Source: Bacillus atrophaeus
GTDB taxonomy: Bacteria > Bacillota > Bacilli > Bacillales > Bacillaceae
Length of the DNA: 64,000 nucleotides
Reading direction: 5' to 3'
Assembly: GCF_001584335.1 (NCBI RefSeq)
Contig: NZ_LSBB01000020.1
Coordinates: forward strand, 990,207 to 1,054,206
In this document: piece after piece, positions 17,418 through 26,929 of the stretch
How positions within the stretch are numbered: position 1 is the first letter of the stretch
How the letters are laid out: every line of letters starts with the position of its first letter
The notes under the pieces: generated by a model
Told to the model about the DNA's origin: nothing
What the model saw: the letters and a program-made list of their open reading frames with translations, nothing else
Database searches by the model: none
Position numbers and translations under genes: made by a program

Positions 17418-17864
17418 ATGGAACGTCATTACTATACCTATTTAATTAAAGATGAGTTTGCCAATCACTATTTTGGTCGGGAATCAGTCATGTTTAAGCT
17501 TTTTCAAGACTATCATTGGACGAATCTGACACCTCAGCAATATCAAATGACTGAAAGACAAATTCAATATATTACGAAGCCGATCCCGATGTTACATATG
17601 CACCAGCGTTTAAAAATGAATTTAAGCAATGTAGATTATACGCAGCTGGATCATATTTATAGATTATCTCTTCCGAAAGCAAAGGGTTATGCAACGTTTA
17701 TGATGAAAGAACAGATGATTGAGATTGTAGCATCCGGAGATTACGAGTCAGAAACGATTTTCTTTGAAGTTCTTCGAAAAGTGAGCCCTTGTTTTCTCGC
17801 AATGGATTTTGGAGCGCAGCGGTATGGGTGGCTAAATCCGGTGAAAGAAAGAAATTTTGTCTAA
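17418..17864 (+). CDS. sirA: SirA (YneE), sporulation inhibitor of replication initiation
   Basis: 148 residues. SirA binds domain I of DnaA and blocks re-initiation of replication in cells committed to sporulation. The match is from the N-terminus (MERHYYTYLIKDEFANHYFG) and the conserved surface segment around YITKPIPMLHMH. ATG 17418 follows AAGGGGATGAGAG. Located between tkt and yneF as in B. subtilis, where Spo0A activates it. Confidence 0.93.
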   Translation: MERHYYTYLIKDEFANHYFGRESVMFKLFQDYHWTNLTPQQYQMTERQIQYITKPIPMLHMHQRLKMNLSNVDYTQLDHIYRLSLPKAKGYATFMMKEQMIEIVASGDYESETIFFEVLRKVSPCFLAMDFGAQRYGWLNPVKERNFV

Positions 17865-17949
17865 AACCGAAGAAAAAGAGATGTAAATGTTGTATAATAG
17901 CCTTTGGTTTAGTACACTTTAAACTAGACAACATGAAGGAGGAAGTAAA

Positions 17950-18168
17950 ATGGATTTATGGGTTGTCATCCTAGTGGGCGTTTTAGCATTGCTCGCGGGT
18001 GTTGCACTCGGATTTTTTATCGCTCGTAAGTATATGATGAGCTACTTGAAAAAGAATCCGCCTATTAATGAACAAATGTTACGCATGATGATGATGCAAA
18101 TGGGAATGAAACCTTCTCAAAAGAAAATTAATCAAATGATGAAAGCCATGAATAATCAAACGAAATAA
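17950..18168 (+). CDS. yneF: YneF, small membrane protein (UPF0154)
   Basis: 72 residues: a membrane helix (residues 2-26), then a Met-rich cytosolic part ([19 protein letters not shown]). Members of UPF0154 are conserved across Firmicutes and often essential-looking in large screens, but the role is undefined. ATG 17950 follows AAGGAGGAAGT. Confidence 0.93.
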   Translation: MDLWVVILVGVLALLAGVALGFFIARKYMMSYLKKNPPINEQMLRMMMMQMGMKPSQKKINQMMKAMNNQTK

Positions 18169-18209
18169 TACGTAAAGATTATGACATAGAAGAAACATGG
18201 TTATGAAAT

Positions 18210-18238
18210 AAAAAACCCGCTTAAAGGGTTTTTTATTT
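18210..18238. terminator. Bidirectional terminator yneF / ynzD
   Basis: AAAAACCC, seven-base loop, GGGTTTTTT. Confidence 0.8.
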
Positions 18239-18249
18239 TGGAATCATTA

Positions 18250-18417
18250 TTAACCGGTGCCTCCGGAATGCTGTTGTTTTTGATATTGTATGAGAAGGTG
18301 GTCAAGCTCCTGACTGAGTTCTATCGTAATGTGGGACGTCATTCCATTGGCCATGACAATTTGCAAAAGCTCGGCTCTCTTTTTTTCAATTTCATTTAAT
18401 AGATGCTCTCTAATCAC
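18250..18417 (-). CDS. ynzD: YnzD, Spo0E-like Spo0A~P phosphatase
   Basis: 55 residues from GTG at 18417; AAAGGA lies nine bases upstream, and the B. subtilis protein starts at the same Val/Met-Ile-Arg. The protein is a two-helix hairpin with the Spo0E signature SQELDHLLIQYQ. Such proteins dephosphorylate Spo0A~P and delay sporulation. A longer frame to 18462 exists but adds residues not present in the family. Confidence 0.88.
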   Translation of the reverse strand: MIREHLLNEIEKKRAELLQIVMANGMTSHITIELSQELDHLLIQYQKQQHSGGTG

Positions 18418-18639
18418 AGGGATGTATCCTTTCATACATAGATCTTTCATTTTGAATGCCATTATTATATCCCATATTTATACTGATTTTCAAATGAGAA
18501 GGAGTATAATATCTCAATGTCAAATTAAATTATATAAGGTTTTTCTCTAAATAGAAATCCTTCAGGCTGAAGTGTTAAAAAAATGAAATGATTTTGTCAT
18601 AACTTGAAAGGTTTGCTAACTTGAAAGGAGTTTATATGC

Positions 18640-19344
18640 ATGGATATTAATTATTTTTTGGCATTCGGAGCCGGCTTCTTATCGTTTATTTCACCTTGCT
18701 GCCTTCCGTTGTACCCTGCTTTTCTGTCATATATTACTGGTGTCAGTATGGATGAAGTCAAGTCGGAAAAGCTTCTTTTGCAAAAAAGGAGCCTGATTCA
18801 TACACTGTTTTTTTTGCTGGGTTTTTCAGTGATTTTTATCGCACTTGGTTACGGCACTTCGTTAATCGGCGGCTTTTTTAGAGATTATCATGATGCCATC
18901 CGTCAAATAGGAGCTCTATTCATCATCCTGTTTGGCTTCATCACACTTGGTGTGTTCCGTCCGGACATACTGATGAAAGAGCGCAGAGTTCATTTCAAAC
19001 ACAGGCCTGCCGGGTTTGTAGGTTCTATTTTAACGGGAATGGCTTTTTCAGCAGGGTGGACACCGTGCACAGGACCGATTTTGGCTGCCCTCCTTGCGCT
19101 TGCTAACACAAATCCTGCCTCAGCTGTTCCGTACATGATTTTATATGTTCTTGGTTTTGCAATTCCTTTTCTATTATTGTCTTTCTTCATTACGAGATTG
19201 AAATGGATAAGAAAGAATCAGCTTCTAATCATGAAAATTGGCGGGGTCCTTATGGTATTGATTGGTGTGCTGTTATTTTTTGATTGGATGACCTTAATCA
19301 TCATTATGTTATCATCGCTATTCGGAGAATTTACAGGTTTCTGA
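18640..19344 (+). CDS. ccdA: CcdA, thiol-disulfide membrane transporter for cytochrome c maturation
   Basis: 234 residues with six membrane segments. CcdA passes reducing equivalents across the membrane for cytochrome c assembly and spore cortex synthesis. The two conserved Cys regions are visible: [13 protein letters not shown] near residue 17 and [14 protein letters not shown] near residue 145. ATG 18640 follows AAAGGAG at longer spacing. It leads the ccdA-yneI-yneJ group. Confidence 0.96.
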   Translation: MDINYFLAFGAGFLSFISPCCLPLYPAFLSYITGVSMDEVKSEKLLLQKRSLIHTLFFLLGFSVIFIALGYGTSLIGGFFRDYHDAIRQIGALFIILFGFITLGVFRPDILMKERRVHFKHRPAGFVGSILTGMAFSAGWTPCTGPILAALLALANTNPASAVPYMILYVLGFAIPFLLLSFFITRLKWIRKNQLLIMKIGGVLMVLIGVLLFFDWMTLIIIMLSSLFGEFTGF

Positions 19345-19435
19345 CACATAAACAACTTTTGAACTACTATTTACCCCTTTGTTTTTGGTACAATAATACT
19401 ATTGATAAAGGATATCGTTTTATTTGGAGGGGAAT

Positions 19436-19798
19436 ATGACAAGAGTTTTAGTTGTAGACGACGCCAAGTTCATGAGGGTGAAGATTAGAGAGATCTTAGA
19501 AGCCGCAAATTACATAGTAGCAGGTGAAGCGGCGGACGGTGAGGAGGCAGCTGATTTGTACCAGAGGCTCCGTCCTGATCTTGTGACAATGGACGTTACA
19601 ATGCCGCTCAAAAACGGCATACAGGCGCTTCAGGAAATCATGTCGTTTGACCCGAAAGCAAATGTCATCATGTGCACCGCAATGCGGCAGCAGCGGATAG
19701 TAGTGGAAGCAATTGAACTGGGTGCAAAGGATTTTATTATGAAACCATTTGAGGAATCAAAAGTTTTGGAAGCTGTTAATCGCGTGATGGGAAAATGA
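19436..19798 (+). CDS. yneI: YneI (CcdB), single-domain response regulator
   Basis: 120 residues from ATG 19436, with GGAGGGG upstream; an earlier in-frame ATG overlaps that site and is rejected. CheY-like receiver with the acidic pair VVDDAKFM, phospho-acceptor Asp in LVTMDVTMP, Thr in IMCTAM and Lys in DFIMKPFEES. There is no output domain and no adjacent kinase. It is linked to ccdA as in B. subtilis; the partner is unknown. Confidence 0.95.
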   Translation: MTRVLVVDDAKFMRVKIREILEAANYIVAGEAADGEEAADLYQRLRPDLVTMDVTMPLKNGIQALQEIMSFDPKANVIMCTAMRQQRIVVEAIELGAKDFIMKPFEESKVLEAVNRVMGK

Positions 19799-19887
19799 AG
19801 GATTAATCTTTTCGAAATGGTTTTTTTTATTGTTTTGGAGTATAGTATATAGTATCAATACTCAGAGCAAACAAAGGAATGATATGT

Positions 19888-20370
19888 ATGATGATTATAA
19901 TTTCATCAATTATTGCCGTCTTAATGGCTGCAGCAGTGATGGTTGTCAGAATTAAATCTTCCGATAAGCCAGTTTCACCGAAAAAAATTATTCTTCCGCC
20001 GATTTTTATGAGTACGGGTGCATTAATGTTTTTGTTTCCGGTTTTCTGGGTGACGGGTGAAGAGTTTTTAGAAGCGATCACGCTAGGCGTCATTTTCTCT
20101 ATTTTTCTTATAAAAACGTCTAAATTCGAAATTAAAAATAATGAAATTTACATGAAGCGGTCCAAAGCATTCGTTTTTATACTGGTCGGCCTTTTGGTGA
20201 TCAGGATAGTGATGAAATCTATTTTGAGCACATCAGTAGATTATGGAGCCTTGAGCGGTATGTTTTGGATCTTAGCCTTCGGAATGATAGTGCCTTGGCG
20301 AATCGCAATGTATTTATCTTATCGCAAGCTTCATAACGAGATGCAAGCTGCTGATATTCAAATGAATTAA
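19888..20370 (+). CDS. yneJ: YneJ (CcdC), membrane protein
   Basis: 160 residues with four to five membrane segments. The start at 19888 gives the ribosome site AAAGGA proper spacing; the ATG at 19879 abuts it. In B. subtilis CcdC is next to ccdA but is not needed for cytochrome c synthesis. The gene ends at a bidirectional terminator shared with yneK. Confidence 0.92.
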   Translation: MMIIISSIIAVLMAAAVMVVRIKSSDKPVSPKKIILPPIFMSTGALMFLFPVFWVTGEEFLEAITLGVIFSIFLIKTSKFEIKNNEIYMKRSKAFVFILVGLLVIRIVMKSILSTSVDYGALSGMFWILAFGMIVPWRIAMYLSYRKLHNEMQAADIQMN

Positions 20371-20398
20371 ACCTTTCCTATTAGGGGAAAGGTTTTTT
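20369..20398. terminator. Bidirectional terminator yneJ / yneK
   Basis: AAACCTTTCC, six-base loop, GGAAAGGTTTTTT. Confidence 0.85.
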
Positions 20399-20825
20399 AC
20401 TTGAGGAGGGATTTGTAAGGGTTGATGTCTATATCTTTTTCTCGAAGGTGTTTCTTTAAAAAGGTTTGGTCTCTTTTCGGGGTTGCCAAAATATAGCCTC
20501 TGATGATAAGGTCCTGATTGATTGCAGATGCCTGTTCCTTGATGGAAAGCTCTCCGATTTTTCCGGCAATTTTTGCTTTTGCGATGTCCCGGAACAGCTC
20601 TGGCACAGGCTTAACCAACTCTTCAAGAAACTCTTTGTCTTGTTTGCTCCATAAATGCCTGCTTTTTTCAATATAGTAATCCTGCCAGTCCAGCTCTGAT
20701 CGGCCATCTTCTTTCGGTAAGCGCTTTAGAAATTTGCGGAACATAAAAAAGCCGCCAATAGATAATAAAACAACCATCACAATGACCCAAAACAAAATAA
20801 ACCACATAAATAAGCCCTCTAGCAT
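20397..20825 (-). CDS. yneK: YneK, membrane-anchored protein of unknown function (DUF2621)
   Basis: 142 residues: one N-terminal membrane helix (about 4-28, WFILFWVIVMVVLLSIGGFF) and a soluble helical part that begins FRKFLKRLPKEDG and contains many charged residues. ATG 20825 follows AAGGGGGTGA. Orthologues occur only in Bacillus relatives. Function is not known. Confidence 0.9.
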   Translation of the reverse strand: MLEGLFMWFILFWVIVMVVLLSIGGFFMFRKFLKRLPKEDGRSELDWQDYYIEKSRHLWSKQDKEFLEELVKPVPELFRDIAKAKIAGKIGELSIKEQASAINQDLIIRGYILATPKRDQTFLKKHLREKDIDINPYKSLLK

Positions 20826-21017
20826 CTATGTTCACCCCCTTATTCTATCCATATTGTACATGAAGAAAGTTTAGAAGAACATCATAAAAAATAATAGAAA
20901 GAAATGATAGATGTCTAGTCAAACGAGATGATAGAGCATACTCTATTGTATAGTGATTCTGCTATTTGGCCATGGGAGTTTCACTATGAAGGGTATTTGA
21001 CGACAAACGGACGGAAG

Positions 21018-21047
21018 AAAAGTCACTTTCACATGAAAGTGACTTTT
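21018..21047. terminator. Terminator of cotM
   Basis: Perfect 13-bp arms AAAAGTCACTTTC and GAAAGTGACTTTT with loop ACAT, just past the cotM stop on the minus strand. Confidence 0.9.
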
Positions 21048-21051
21048 TATG

Positions 21052-21429
21052 TTAGGAGATAGGAAATTGAAGAGAAAAGGAAGTCTGTTCTTCACTCTCT
21101 TCCTTATTCATAGCGACTGTCAGAATGCTGTTGGTATAATCGGTCTGAATTGTTTTGTTACTCAGGTAAAAGGGAAGCAAGAGGCTTTTTTCTAGAGACT
21201 GTTCCGCCGTCTTGACTATCAGAATGAACTCGCACCCGCACAGGGTAATGGTCAGCTGAACCGGCTGTAATGACGTCAAGTCTGCTTCAATGATATATTG
21301 CTGACTTGTTTCATATAAATCAATAGGCAGTGTTTCATCATACCAAGCATAAGGATCCTCGTAAAATTGGCGCAGCCAATCCTCCATACCGTCGAAGTCA
21401 TTGGAGCCAGAACGTTTTGAATGAGTCAT
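21052..21429 (-). CDS. cotM: CotM, outer spore coat protein
   Basis: 125 residues with an alpha-crystallin/HSP20-like fold: beta strands from YIIEADLTSLQPVQLTITL to SILTVAM. In B. subtilis CotM is a GerE/SigK-dependent outer coat protein. The N-terminal part is acidic and aromatic (DYDGMED-like, EDPYAWYDE). ATG 21429 follows GGAGGAATG. Next to sspP and sspO as in B. subtilis. Confidence 0.92.
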   Translation of the reverse strand: MTHSKRSGSNDFDGMEDWLRQFYEDPYAWYDETLPIDLYETSQQYIIEADLTSLQPVQLTITLCGCEFILIVKTAEQSLEKSLLLPFYLSNKTIQTDYTNSILTVAMNKEESEEQTSFSLQFPIS

Positions 21430-21498
21430 GGAAGCATTCCTCCATATATAAATCCTTGCGTTATGTTATGCGGAAAATAATAAATGGGTGAAGATATA

Positions 21499-21527
21499 AA
21501 AAAACAGACGCTAAGGTCTGTTTTTTT
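21499..21527. terminator. Bidirectional terminator of sspO-sspP
   Basis: AAAACAGAC, loop GCTAAG, GTCTGTTTT on either strand. Confidence 0.85.
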
Positions 21528-21529
21528 AT

Positions 21530-21676
21530 TTACATATCATGGCTTGAGTTATGCTTTTGTCTTGTGTGGTTGCGGTTCTTTACTTTTTTGCTCCCGCTTA
21601 AAGGTTCCGGCTGTCCGGGATTATGCCCTTTAGGCGCATTTTTATGCATATCTTTACTTGTATTTTTATTCGTCAC
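21530..21676 (-). CDS. sspP: SspP (CotL), minor small acid-soluble spore protein
   Basis: 48 residues from GTG 21676 after AGGAGG. The sequence is very polar, rich in Lys, Asn, His, Gly and Pro ([18 protein letters not shown]). The exact length of 48 matches B. subtilis SspP. It is made in the forespore under SigG. It is second in the sspO-sspP operon, 24 bases after sspO. Confidence 0.93.
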   Translation of the reverse strand: MTNKNTSKDMHKNAPKGHNPGQPEPLSGSKKVKNRNHTRQKHNSSHDM

Positions 21677-21700
21677 GTAAAGAGCCTCCTGCCGATTTTA

Positions 21701-21847
21701 TTATTGGTTTGTTTTTCTTTTTTTATTGTTCTGCCGTTCTTCTTCGGTCAGGACAAGCTGATCATTTTCAATATAGCCAGCACCTTTGCCTTGGCTTTTA
21801 GCGTCATTCATTCCATTTATGACATGATTGGCTTTTCTTTTCACCAT
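21701..21847 (-). CDS. sspO: SspO (CotK), minor small acid-soluble spore protein
   Basis: 48 residues from ATG 21847, which has GAGGTGATT at good spacing; the longer upstream frame is not translated from a ribosome site. [20 protein letters not shown] opening and [11 protein letters not shown] end are those of SspO. Forespore-specific, first gene of sspO-sspP. It is divergent from citB. Confidence 0.94.
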   Translation of the reverse strand: MVKRKANHVINGMNDAKSQGKGAGYIENDQLVLTEEERQNNKKRKTNQ

Positions 21848-21911
21848 GATAATCACCTCATGTATAATATGGCTTTCTCTTTTGATTTGTATGAGGACGA
21901 AAAAAAACAAA

Positions 21912-21948
21912 AATTTTCCGAAAAAACGCTCTGATAAGGTGATCTTAT
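21912..21948 (+). promoter_or_regulatory. CcpC dyad and CodY-like box upstream of citB
   Basis: ATAA-GGTGATC-TTAT at 21934-21948 is a perfect ATAA-N7-TTAT CcpC site, the citrate-responsive repressor of citB. AATTTTCCGAAAAAA at 21912-21926 has three mismatches to the CodY consensus. Both regulators are known to act on citB in B. subtilis. Confidence 0.75.
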
Positions 21949-22078
21949 TATATTTAATAAAAACATTGATATTTACTTATGTATGATTTTGTTTTAAGAT
22001 GAAATTGTGAGAAAATTGTGGTGAAAAATAGCGTTTCATCGAAGAAGGATCTTGATCTTTGAAGGGGGATTTTGGAGA

Positions 22079-24802
22079 ATGGCAAATCAGAAAGTCGCAA
22101 CTCAAGATGTTTTCCAAGCAAAAAAGACGTTTTCAACTAATGGAAAAACTTATCATTACTATTCCTTAAAAGCATTGGAGGACCTGGGTGTCGGGAATGT
22201 TTCAAAACTTCCATACTCCATTAAGGTTCTTTTAGAATCTGTTTTACGCCAGGTTGACGGGCGAGTGATTACGAAAGAGCACGTGGAAAATTTAGCAAAG
22301 TGGGGAACTGCTGGATTAAAGGATATTGATGTACCATTTAAGCCTTCACGTGTTATTTTGCAAGATTTCACCGGTGTTCCTGCTGTAGTTGATCTTGCTT
22401 CACTGAGAAAAGCGATGGATTCTGTCGGCGGGGACCCTGACAAAATCAATCCTGAAATTCCTGTGGATCTGGTTATTGACCACTCAGTACAGGTTGATAA
22501 AGCAGGCACAGAAGATGCTTTAGCTATTAATATGGACTTAGAATTCGAAAGAAATGCAGAGCGTTACAAATTTTTAAGCTGGGCAAAGAAAGCGTTTAAT
22601 AATTATCAGGCAGTGCCGCCTGCTACAGGTATCGTGCATCAGGTCAACCTTGAGTTCTTGGCAAGCGTTGTACATGCGAAAGAAGTGGACGGTGAGCTTA
22701 TCACTTATCCTGATACACTTGTGGGTACGGATTCCCATACCACTATGATTAATGGTATCGGTGTTCTCGGCTGGGGCGTAGGAGGAATTGAAGCGGAAGC
22801 GGGCATGCTTGGCCAGCCTTCTTATTTCCCGGTTCCAGAAGTCATCGGCGCAAAACTTGTCGGAGAGCTTCCAAACGGAACTACTGCCACTGATTTGGCA
22901 TTAAAGGTTACGCAAGTGCTGCGTGAAAAAGGCGTTGTAAACAAATTTGTTGAGTTCTTTGGCCCGGGAGTGGCAGAATTGCCGCTTGCAGACCGCGCAA
23001 CCATTGCAAATATGGCTCCGGAATACGGCGCAACATGCGGATTCTTCCCGGTTGATGAAGAAGCGCTGAATTATTTACGTCTGACAGGCCGGGACGCAGA
23101 GCAAATTGACATTGTAGAAGCGTATTGCCGAAATAATGGATTGTTTTATACTCCGGATGCAGATGAGCCAAACTTTACAGATATTGTGGAAATTGACTTG
23201 TCTCAGATTGAAGCCAATCTTTCAGGTCCAAAACGTCCGCAGGATCTGATTCCGCTTTCTGTCATGCAGGAAACCTTCCAAAAACACCTAGTCAGTCCTG
23301 CGGGTAACCAAGGATTTGGTCTGGAAGCTGCTGAAGCGAACAAAGAAATTAAGTTTAAACTGCTTAATGGCGAAGAAACAGTCATGAAAACAGGCGCAAT
23401 CGCCATCGCTGCCATTACAAGCTGTACAAACACGTCAAACCCTTACGTCTTAATCGGTGCAGGCCTAGTCGCTAAAAAAGCTGTTGAATTAGGACTGAAA
23501 GTGCCAAACTACGTAAAAACATCTCTGGCGCCGGGATCCAAAGTCGTTACAGGATATTTGGTGAATTCAGGTTTGCTGCCTTATATGAAAGAGCTTGGGT
23601 TTAACCTTGTCGGTTATGGCTGTACAACTTGTATCGGAAACTCAGGCCCGCTGTCTCCGGAAATTGAAGAAGCCGTTGCGGAAAATGATCTTTTGATTAC
23701 GTCAGTCCTTTCCGGAAACCGTAACTTTGAAGGCCGGATTCACCCGCTTGTGAAAGGAAACTATCTTGCTTCTCCGCCGCTTGTCGTTGCATACGCATTA
23801 GCGGGAACGGTTGACATCAATTTGAAAACTGACCCAATCGGTGTAGGCAAAGATGGTCAGAACGTATATTTCAGCGATATTTGGCCGGAAATGGACGAGA
23901 TTAATTCAATCGTGAAACAAACGGTGACTCCTGAGCTGTTCCGTAAAGAATATGAAACCGTGTTTGATGACAATAAACGCTGGAATCAAATCGAAACGAC
24001 GGATCAAGCATTGTATAAATGGGATAATGATTCAACCTATATCCAAAACCCGCCGTTCTTCGAAGAAATGTCAGTGGAGCCGGGCAAAGTAGAACCGTTA
24101 AGAGGGCTGCGCGTTGTCGGTAAATTCGGTGATTCAGTCACAACTGACCATATTTCACCTGCCGGCGCAATCGGCAAGGATACTCCTGCCGGAAAATACT
24201 TGCAGGAAAAAGGCGTTTCACCTCGTGATTTCAACTCTTACGGATCACGACGCGGAAACCATGAAGTCATGATGAGAGGAACGTTCGCTAACATTCGGAT
24301 TAAAAACCAGATCGCTCCGGGGACTGAGGGCGGATATACAACATACTGGCCTACCGGTGAAGTGACGTCCATTTATGACGCTTGTATGAAATATAAAGAA
24401 GATAAAACGGGTCTTGTTGTTATTGCGGGCAAAGATTATGGTATGGGATCTTCCCGTGACTGGGCAGCAAAAGGAACCAATCTTCTCGGAATCAGAACGG
24501 TTATTGCCGAAAGCTTTGAAAGAATTCACAGAAGCAACCTTGTATTTATGGGCGTGCTTCCGCTTCAATTCAAAGCAGGTGACAACGCAGAAACACTAGG
24601 ATTAAGCGGAAAAGAAGTGATTGAAGTAGATGTTGACGAAACAGTTCGTCCGCGCGATCTTGTAAAAGTAAGAGCAATTGATGAAGATGGTAATGTAAAA
24701 TCGTTTGAAGTTTTAGTGCGCTTTGACAGTGATGTTGAGGTTGATTACTATCGCCATGGCGGTATTCTGCAAATGGTGCTTCGCGATAAAATGAAAAAGT
24801 AA
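22079..24802 (+). CDS. citB: Aconitate hydratase (aconitase)
   Basis: 907 residues from ATG 22079; AAGGGGGA upstream, and an in-frame ATG at 22052 would add nine residues not present in the family. It converts citrate to isocitrate in the TCA cycle and, without its cluster, binds RNA. Cluster cysteines are in TSCTNTSNP and [12 protein letters not shown]. The AcnA/IRP-type length and domain order (four domains, last from about 690, with [16 protein letters not shown]) are complete. Control sites are directly upstream. Confidence 0.97.
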   Translation: MANQKVATQDVFQAKKTFSTNGKTYHYYSLKALEDLGVGNVSKLPYSIKVLLESVLRQVDGRVITKEHVENLAKWGTAGLKDIDVPFKPSRVILQDFTGVPAVVDLASLRKAMDSVGGDPDKINPEIPVDLVIDHSVQVDKAGTEDALAINMDLEFERNAERYKFLSWAKKAFNNYQAVPPATGIVHQVNLEFLASVVHAKEVDGELITYPDTLVGTDSHTTMINGIGVLGWGVGGIEAEAGMLGQPSYFPVPEVIGAKLVGELPNGTTATDLALKVTQVLREKGVVNKFVEFFGPGVAELPLADRATIANMAPEYGATCGFFPVDEEALNYLRLTGRDAEQIDIVEAYCRNNGLFYTPDADEPNFTDIVEIDLSQIEANLSGPKRPQDLIPLSVMQETFQKHLVSPAGNQGFGLEAAEANKEIKFKLLNGEETVMKTGAIAIAAITSCTNTSNPYVLIGAGLVAKKAVELGLKVPNYVKTSLAPGSKVVTGYLVNSGLLPYMKELGFNLVGYGCTTCIGNSGPLSPEIEEAVAENDLLITSVLSGNRNFEGRIHPLVKGNYLASPPLVVAYALAGTVDINLKTDPIGVGKDGQNVYFSDIWPEMDEINSIVKQTVTPELFRKEYETVFDDNKRWNQIETTDQALYKWDNDSTYIQNPPFFEEMSVEPGKVEPLRGLRVVGKFGDSVTTDHISPAGAIGKDTPAGKYLQEKGVSPRDFNSYGSRRGNHEVMMRGTFANIRIKNQIAPGTEGGYTTYWPTGEVTSIYDACMKYKEDKTGLVVIAGKDYGMGSSRDWAAKGTNLLGIRTVIAESFERIHRSNLVFMGVLPLQFKAGDNAETLGLSGKEVIEVDVDETVRPRDLVKVRAIDEDGNVKSFEVLVRFDSDVEVDYYRHGGILQMVLRDKMKK

Positions 24803-24874
24803 GCTTGTAATTGGGAAGAGAGGGCAGAGGTGCTTTCTCTTCTTTTTATGAAATATTGGCCGCGGGGGTGGCAT

Positions 24875-25387
24875 ATGCTGAAAAAATGGCTTGCGGGAAT
24901 TTGTCTCAGTGGACTTGCTGTGTATATGTGCTGGACTTTCTATGAGAACTATACGAAAAAAGAAGAAGTCGGCATTGAAGAAGGGCAGAAAGCACCCGAT
25001 TTTAGTTTGAAAACGCTTTCTGGGGAAGAAGCCTCTTTATCGGATTATAAAGGAAAAAAAGTTCTTCTTAATTTTTGGGCCACTTGGTGTCATCCTTGCC
25101 GAAAAGAAATGCCTGCAATGGAAGAGCTTCAAAAAGAGCACTCAGAGATTGCTGTGGTTGCCGTTAACTTTACCTCTGCTGAAAAGGGGGAGAAAACGGT
25201 CAAACAATTTGCTGACTCGCTCCATTTAACTTTCCCGATCCTTATTGATAAAAGCGGAATCAATGCGGATTATAGTGTTCTAACATATCCGACGACTTAT
25301 ATTTTGGATGAAAAAGGTGTCATTCAGCAAATTTATGCCGGCACGATGACAAAAAAACAAATGAAACAAAAACTGGGTCTCAACTAG
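24875..25387 (+). CDS. yneN: YneN, membrane-anchored thioredoxin-like protein
   Basis: 170 residues from ATG 24875, preceded by GGGGGTGG; an upstream in-frame ATG at 24830 has no family support. One N-terminal membrane helix (residues 4-24) and an extracytoplasmic thioredoxin fold of the ResA/TlpA type (from about 40). The active site is ATWCHPCRKEM and the cis-Pro is in YPTTYI. Likely a thiol-disulfide oxidoreductase; the target is unknown. The terminator overlaps its stop codon. Confidence 0.93.
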   Translation: MLKKWLAGICLSGLAVYMCWTFYENYTKKEEVGIEEGQKAPDFSLKTLSGEEASLSDYKGKKVLLNFWATWCHPCRKEMPAMEELQKEHSEIAVVAVNFTSAEKGEKTVKQFADSLHLTFPILIDKSGINADYSVLTYPTTYILDEKGVIQQIYAGTMTKKQMKQKLGLN

Positions 25388-25400
25388 GACCCAGTTTTTT
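25369..25400 (+). terminator. Terminator of yneN
   Basis: AAAACTGGGTC, loop, GACCCAGTTTT with further T. The stop codon is inside the loop. Confidence 0.85.
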
Positions 25401-25473
25401 AATTATTGAAATGCAACAATGCTTATAATTTTCAAAATTGGTAAAAATAAAAGAATACCCGGAGGTGAGAAGT

Positions 25474-25599
25474 ATGAAAAAAATGAGAAAACGTTCTTTT
25501 CATGAACTGGTCATGGAAAATAAAAAAGAGCTGATGACCAATACTGAGTATTTACATCAGCTTGAAGAAAAGCTTGAACAGCGTTTTAAGCAAAAATAA
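25474..25599 (+). CDS. FbpB/FbpC-like small basic protein, 41 aa
   Basis: ATG 25474 follows GGAGGTGAGA. The 41-residue product has the pattern of the Fur-regulated basic protein family: SFHELVMENKKELM, then an acidic/basic helix LEEKLEQRFKQK. In B. subtilis such proteins act as possible RNA chaperones for the iron-sparing small RNA FsrA. I see no good Fur box upstream, and the family match is by pattern only. Confidence 0.55.
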   Translation: MKKMRKRSFHELVMENKKELMTNTEYLHQLEEKLEQRFKQK

Positions 25600-25663
25600 C
25601 CTTTAATTTGTATTCATGTTTACTCCTCCTTTTGAGAATCCTACTTGTTAAGGAGGGATAAAC

Positions 25664-25810
25664 ATGGGTACCAACAAGAAAAATGGTCAGCCTCAATATG
25701 CTCCGAGCCACTTGGGCACGAAACCTGTTAAATATAAGCGTAATAAAGGGGAAAAAATGCACGACACATCTAATGAGCAGCCAATTATTATGCAAACAAA
25801 GGGCGAATAG
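25664..25810 (+). CDS. sspN: SspN, minor small acid-soluble spore protein
   Basis: 48 residues from ATG 25664 after AAGGAGGG. The opening MGTNKKNGQPQYAPSHLGTK is diagnostic of SspN, and the length equals that of B. subtilis. It is cotranscribed with tlp in the forespore. Confidence 0.94.
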   Translation: MGTNKKNGQPQYAPSHLGTKPVKYKRNKGEKMHDTSNEQPIIMQTKGE

Positions 25811-25842
25811 TGCCCCGTAATCATCATAAGGAGGGCTAACAA

Positions 25843-26082
25843 GTGACAAAACAATATCAACCAAACCCTGATGACCGTTCGGATAATGTAGAAAAATTGC
25901 AAGACATGGTTCAAAATACAATTGAGAACATTGAAGAAGCTGAAGAATCCATGAAAAACGCTTCAGGTGAAGACAAACAGCGCATCAAAGAAAAAAATGC
26001 CAGACGAAATGAAAGTCTTGAAGCCTTCCGCAGTGAAATTCAAGATGAATCCCAAGCAAGAGAAAACGGTTATCAATCGTAA
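25843..26082 (+). CDS. tlp: Tlp, thioredoxin-like small acid-soluble spore protein
   Basis: 79 residues from GTG 25843 after AAGGAGGG. Despite the name it has no thioredoxin motif; it is a polar, helical spore protein (VEKLQDMVQNTIENIEEAEE). It is second in the sspN-tlp operon and followed by a strong terminator. Confidence 0.94.
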   Translation: MTKQYQPNPDDRSDNVEKLQDMVQNTIENIEEAEESMKNASGEDKQRIKEKNARRNESLEAFRSEIQDESQARENGYQS

Positions 26083-26106
26083 AAACCAGGGAAACCTGGT
26101 TTTTTC
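26081..26106 (+). terminator. Terminator of sspN-tlp
   Basis: AAAAACCAGG, GAAA tetraloop, CCTGGTTTTT. Confidence 0.9.
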
Positions 26107-26165
26107 TCTTTCATCATTTGATGTGATAGAATAGGGCTAAATCGTGAAAAAGGGAGCAGAGAATC

Positions 26166-26582
26166 TTGCATGTTTCAAAAAAAGAAATAGAAGTGCGTTA
26201 TTCAGAAACGGATCAAATGGGGATTGTATATCATGCCAACTATCTTGTCTGGATGGAAGTGGGCAGAACCGCTTTAATTAAAGATCTTGGTTTTTTATAC
26301 AGCGATATGGAAAAGAAAGGTGTACTGTCACCTGTCGTAGACATCAATATTTCTTATAAAAAACCGCTTCATTACGGAGAAACGGCTGTTGTGCATACCT
26401 GGATAGAAGAATACAACGGATTTAAAACGATATATGGCTATCACATATTAAATCCTGAGGGAGATATCTCAATTACAGCAAAGTCCTCACACATTTGTGT
26501 TGATAAAGAAAGCTTTAAACCGATTCAGTTTCGCAAAGCCTTCCCTGATTGGCACAAAGCTTATGAAAAGGCCAAAAAATAG
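26166..26582 (+). CDS. yneP: YneP, hotdog-fold acyl-CoA thioesterase
   Basis: 138 residues from TTG 26166. The 4HBT/YbgC-type motif is clear: RYSETDQMGIVYHANYLVWM, with catalytic Asp in ETDQMG. It hydrolyses acyl-CoA thioesters; the substrate is not known. It forms a short operon with yneQ, 11 bases downstream. Confidence 0.9.
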   Translation: MHVSKKEIEVRYSETDQMGIVYHANYLVWMEVGRTALIKDLGFLYSDMEKKGVLSPVVDINISYKKPLHYGETAVVHTWIEEYNGFKTIYGYHILNPEGDISITAKSSHICVDKESFKPIQFRKAFPDWHKAYEKAKK

Positions 26583-26593
26583 GGAAGTGAAAT

Positions 26594-26896
26594 ATGATGG
26601 CGTTTGGAATTCATCGCGGTGAACTGAATCGCTGGAAAGAAGCTGTTAAGAGCGGAGAAATCGCGTTTTTAACCCATTACTGGCTGGATGACCGCTTTCC
26701 GGAAGCGAAAACAGTGACAAAAGTCGGTTGCAGTGACTTAGAAAAGCTGAGTTCGTGGGGTGAAAAATACGGATTAAAAAAAGAATGGATACATAAAAGA
26801 GATGAATTTCCACATTATGACCTTCTTGGTGAAACCCAAAAAATGATTTTGGAAAGGGAGAGGCTGACCGATCATCTCTCACGTTTTAAATTATAA
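26594..26896 (+). CDS. yneQ: YneQ, conserved small protein
   Basis: 100 residues, soluble and basic, Trp-rich (RWKEAVKSGE, HYWLDDRFPEAKT, WGEKYGLKKEWIHKRDEFPH). Conserved in Bacillus and always next to yneP. No domain or motif tells its function. RBS AGGGAAGTGA. Confidence 0.88.
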   Translation: MMAFGIHRGELNRWKEAVKSGEIAFLTHYWLDDRFPEAKTVTKVGCSDLEKLSSWGEKYGLKKEWIHKRDEFPHYDLLGETQKMILERERLTDHLSRFKL

Positions 26897-26929
26897 AAAA
26901 AGAACGCACATCACATGCGTTCTTTTTTC
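26896..26929. terminator. Bidirectional terminator yneQ / yneR
   Basis: AAAAAAAGAACGCA, seven-base loop, TGCGTTCTTTTTT. Confidence 0.9.
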
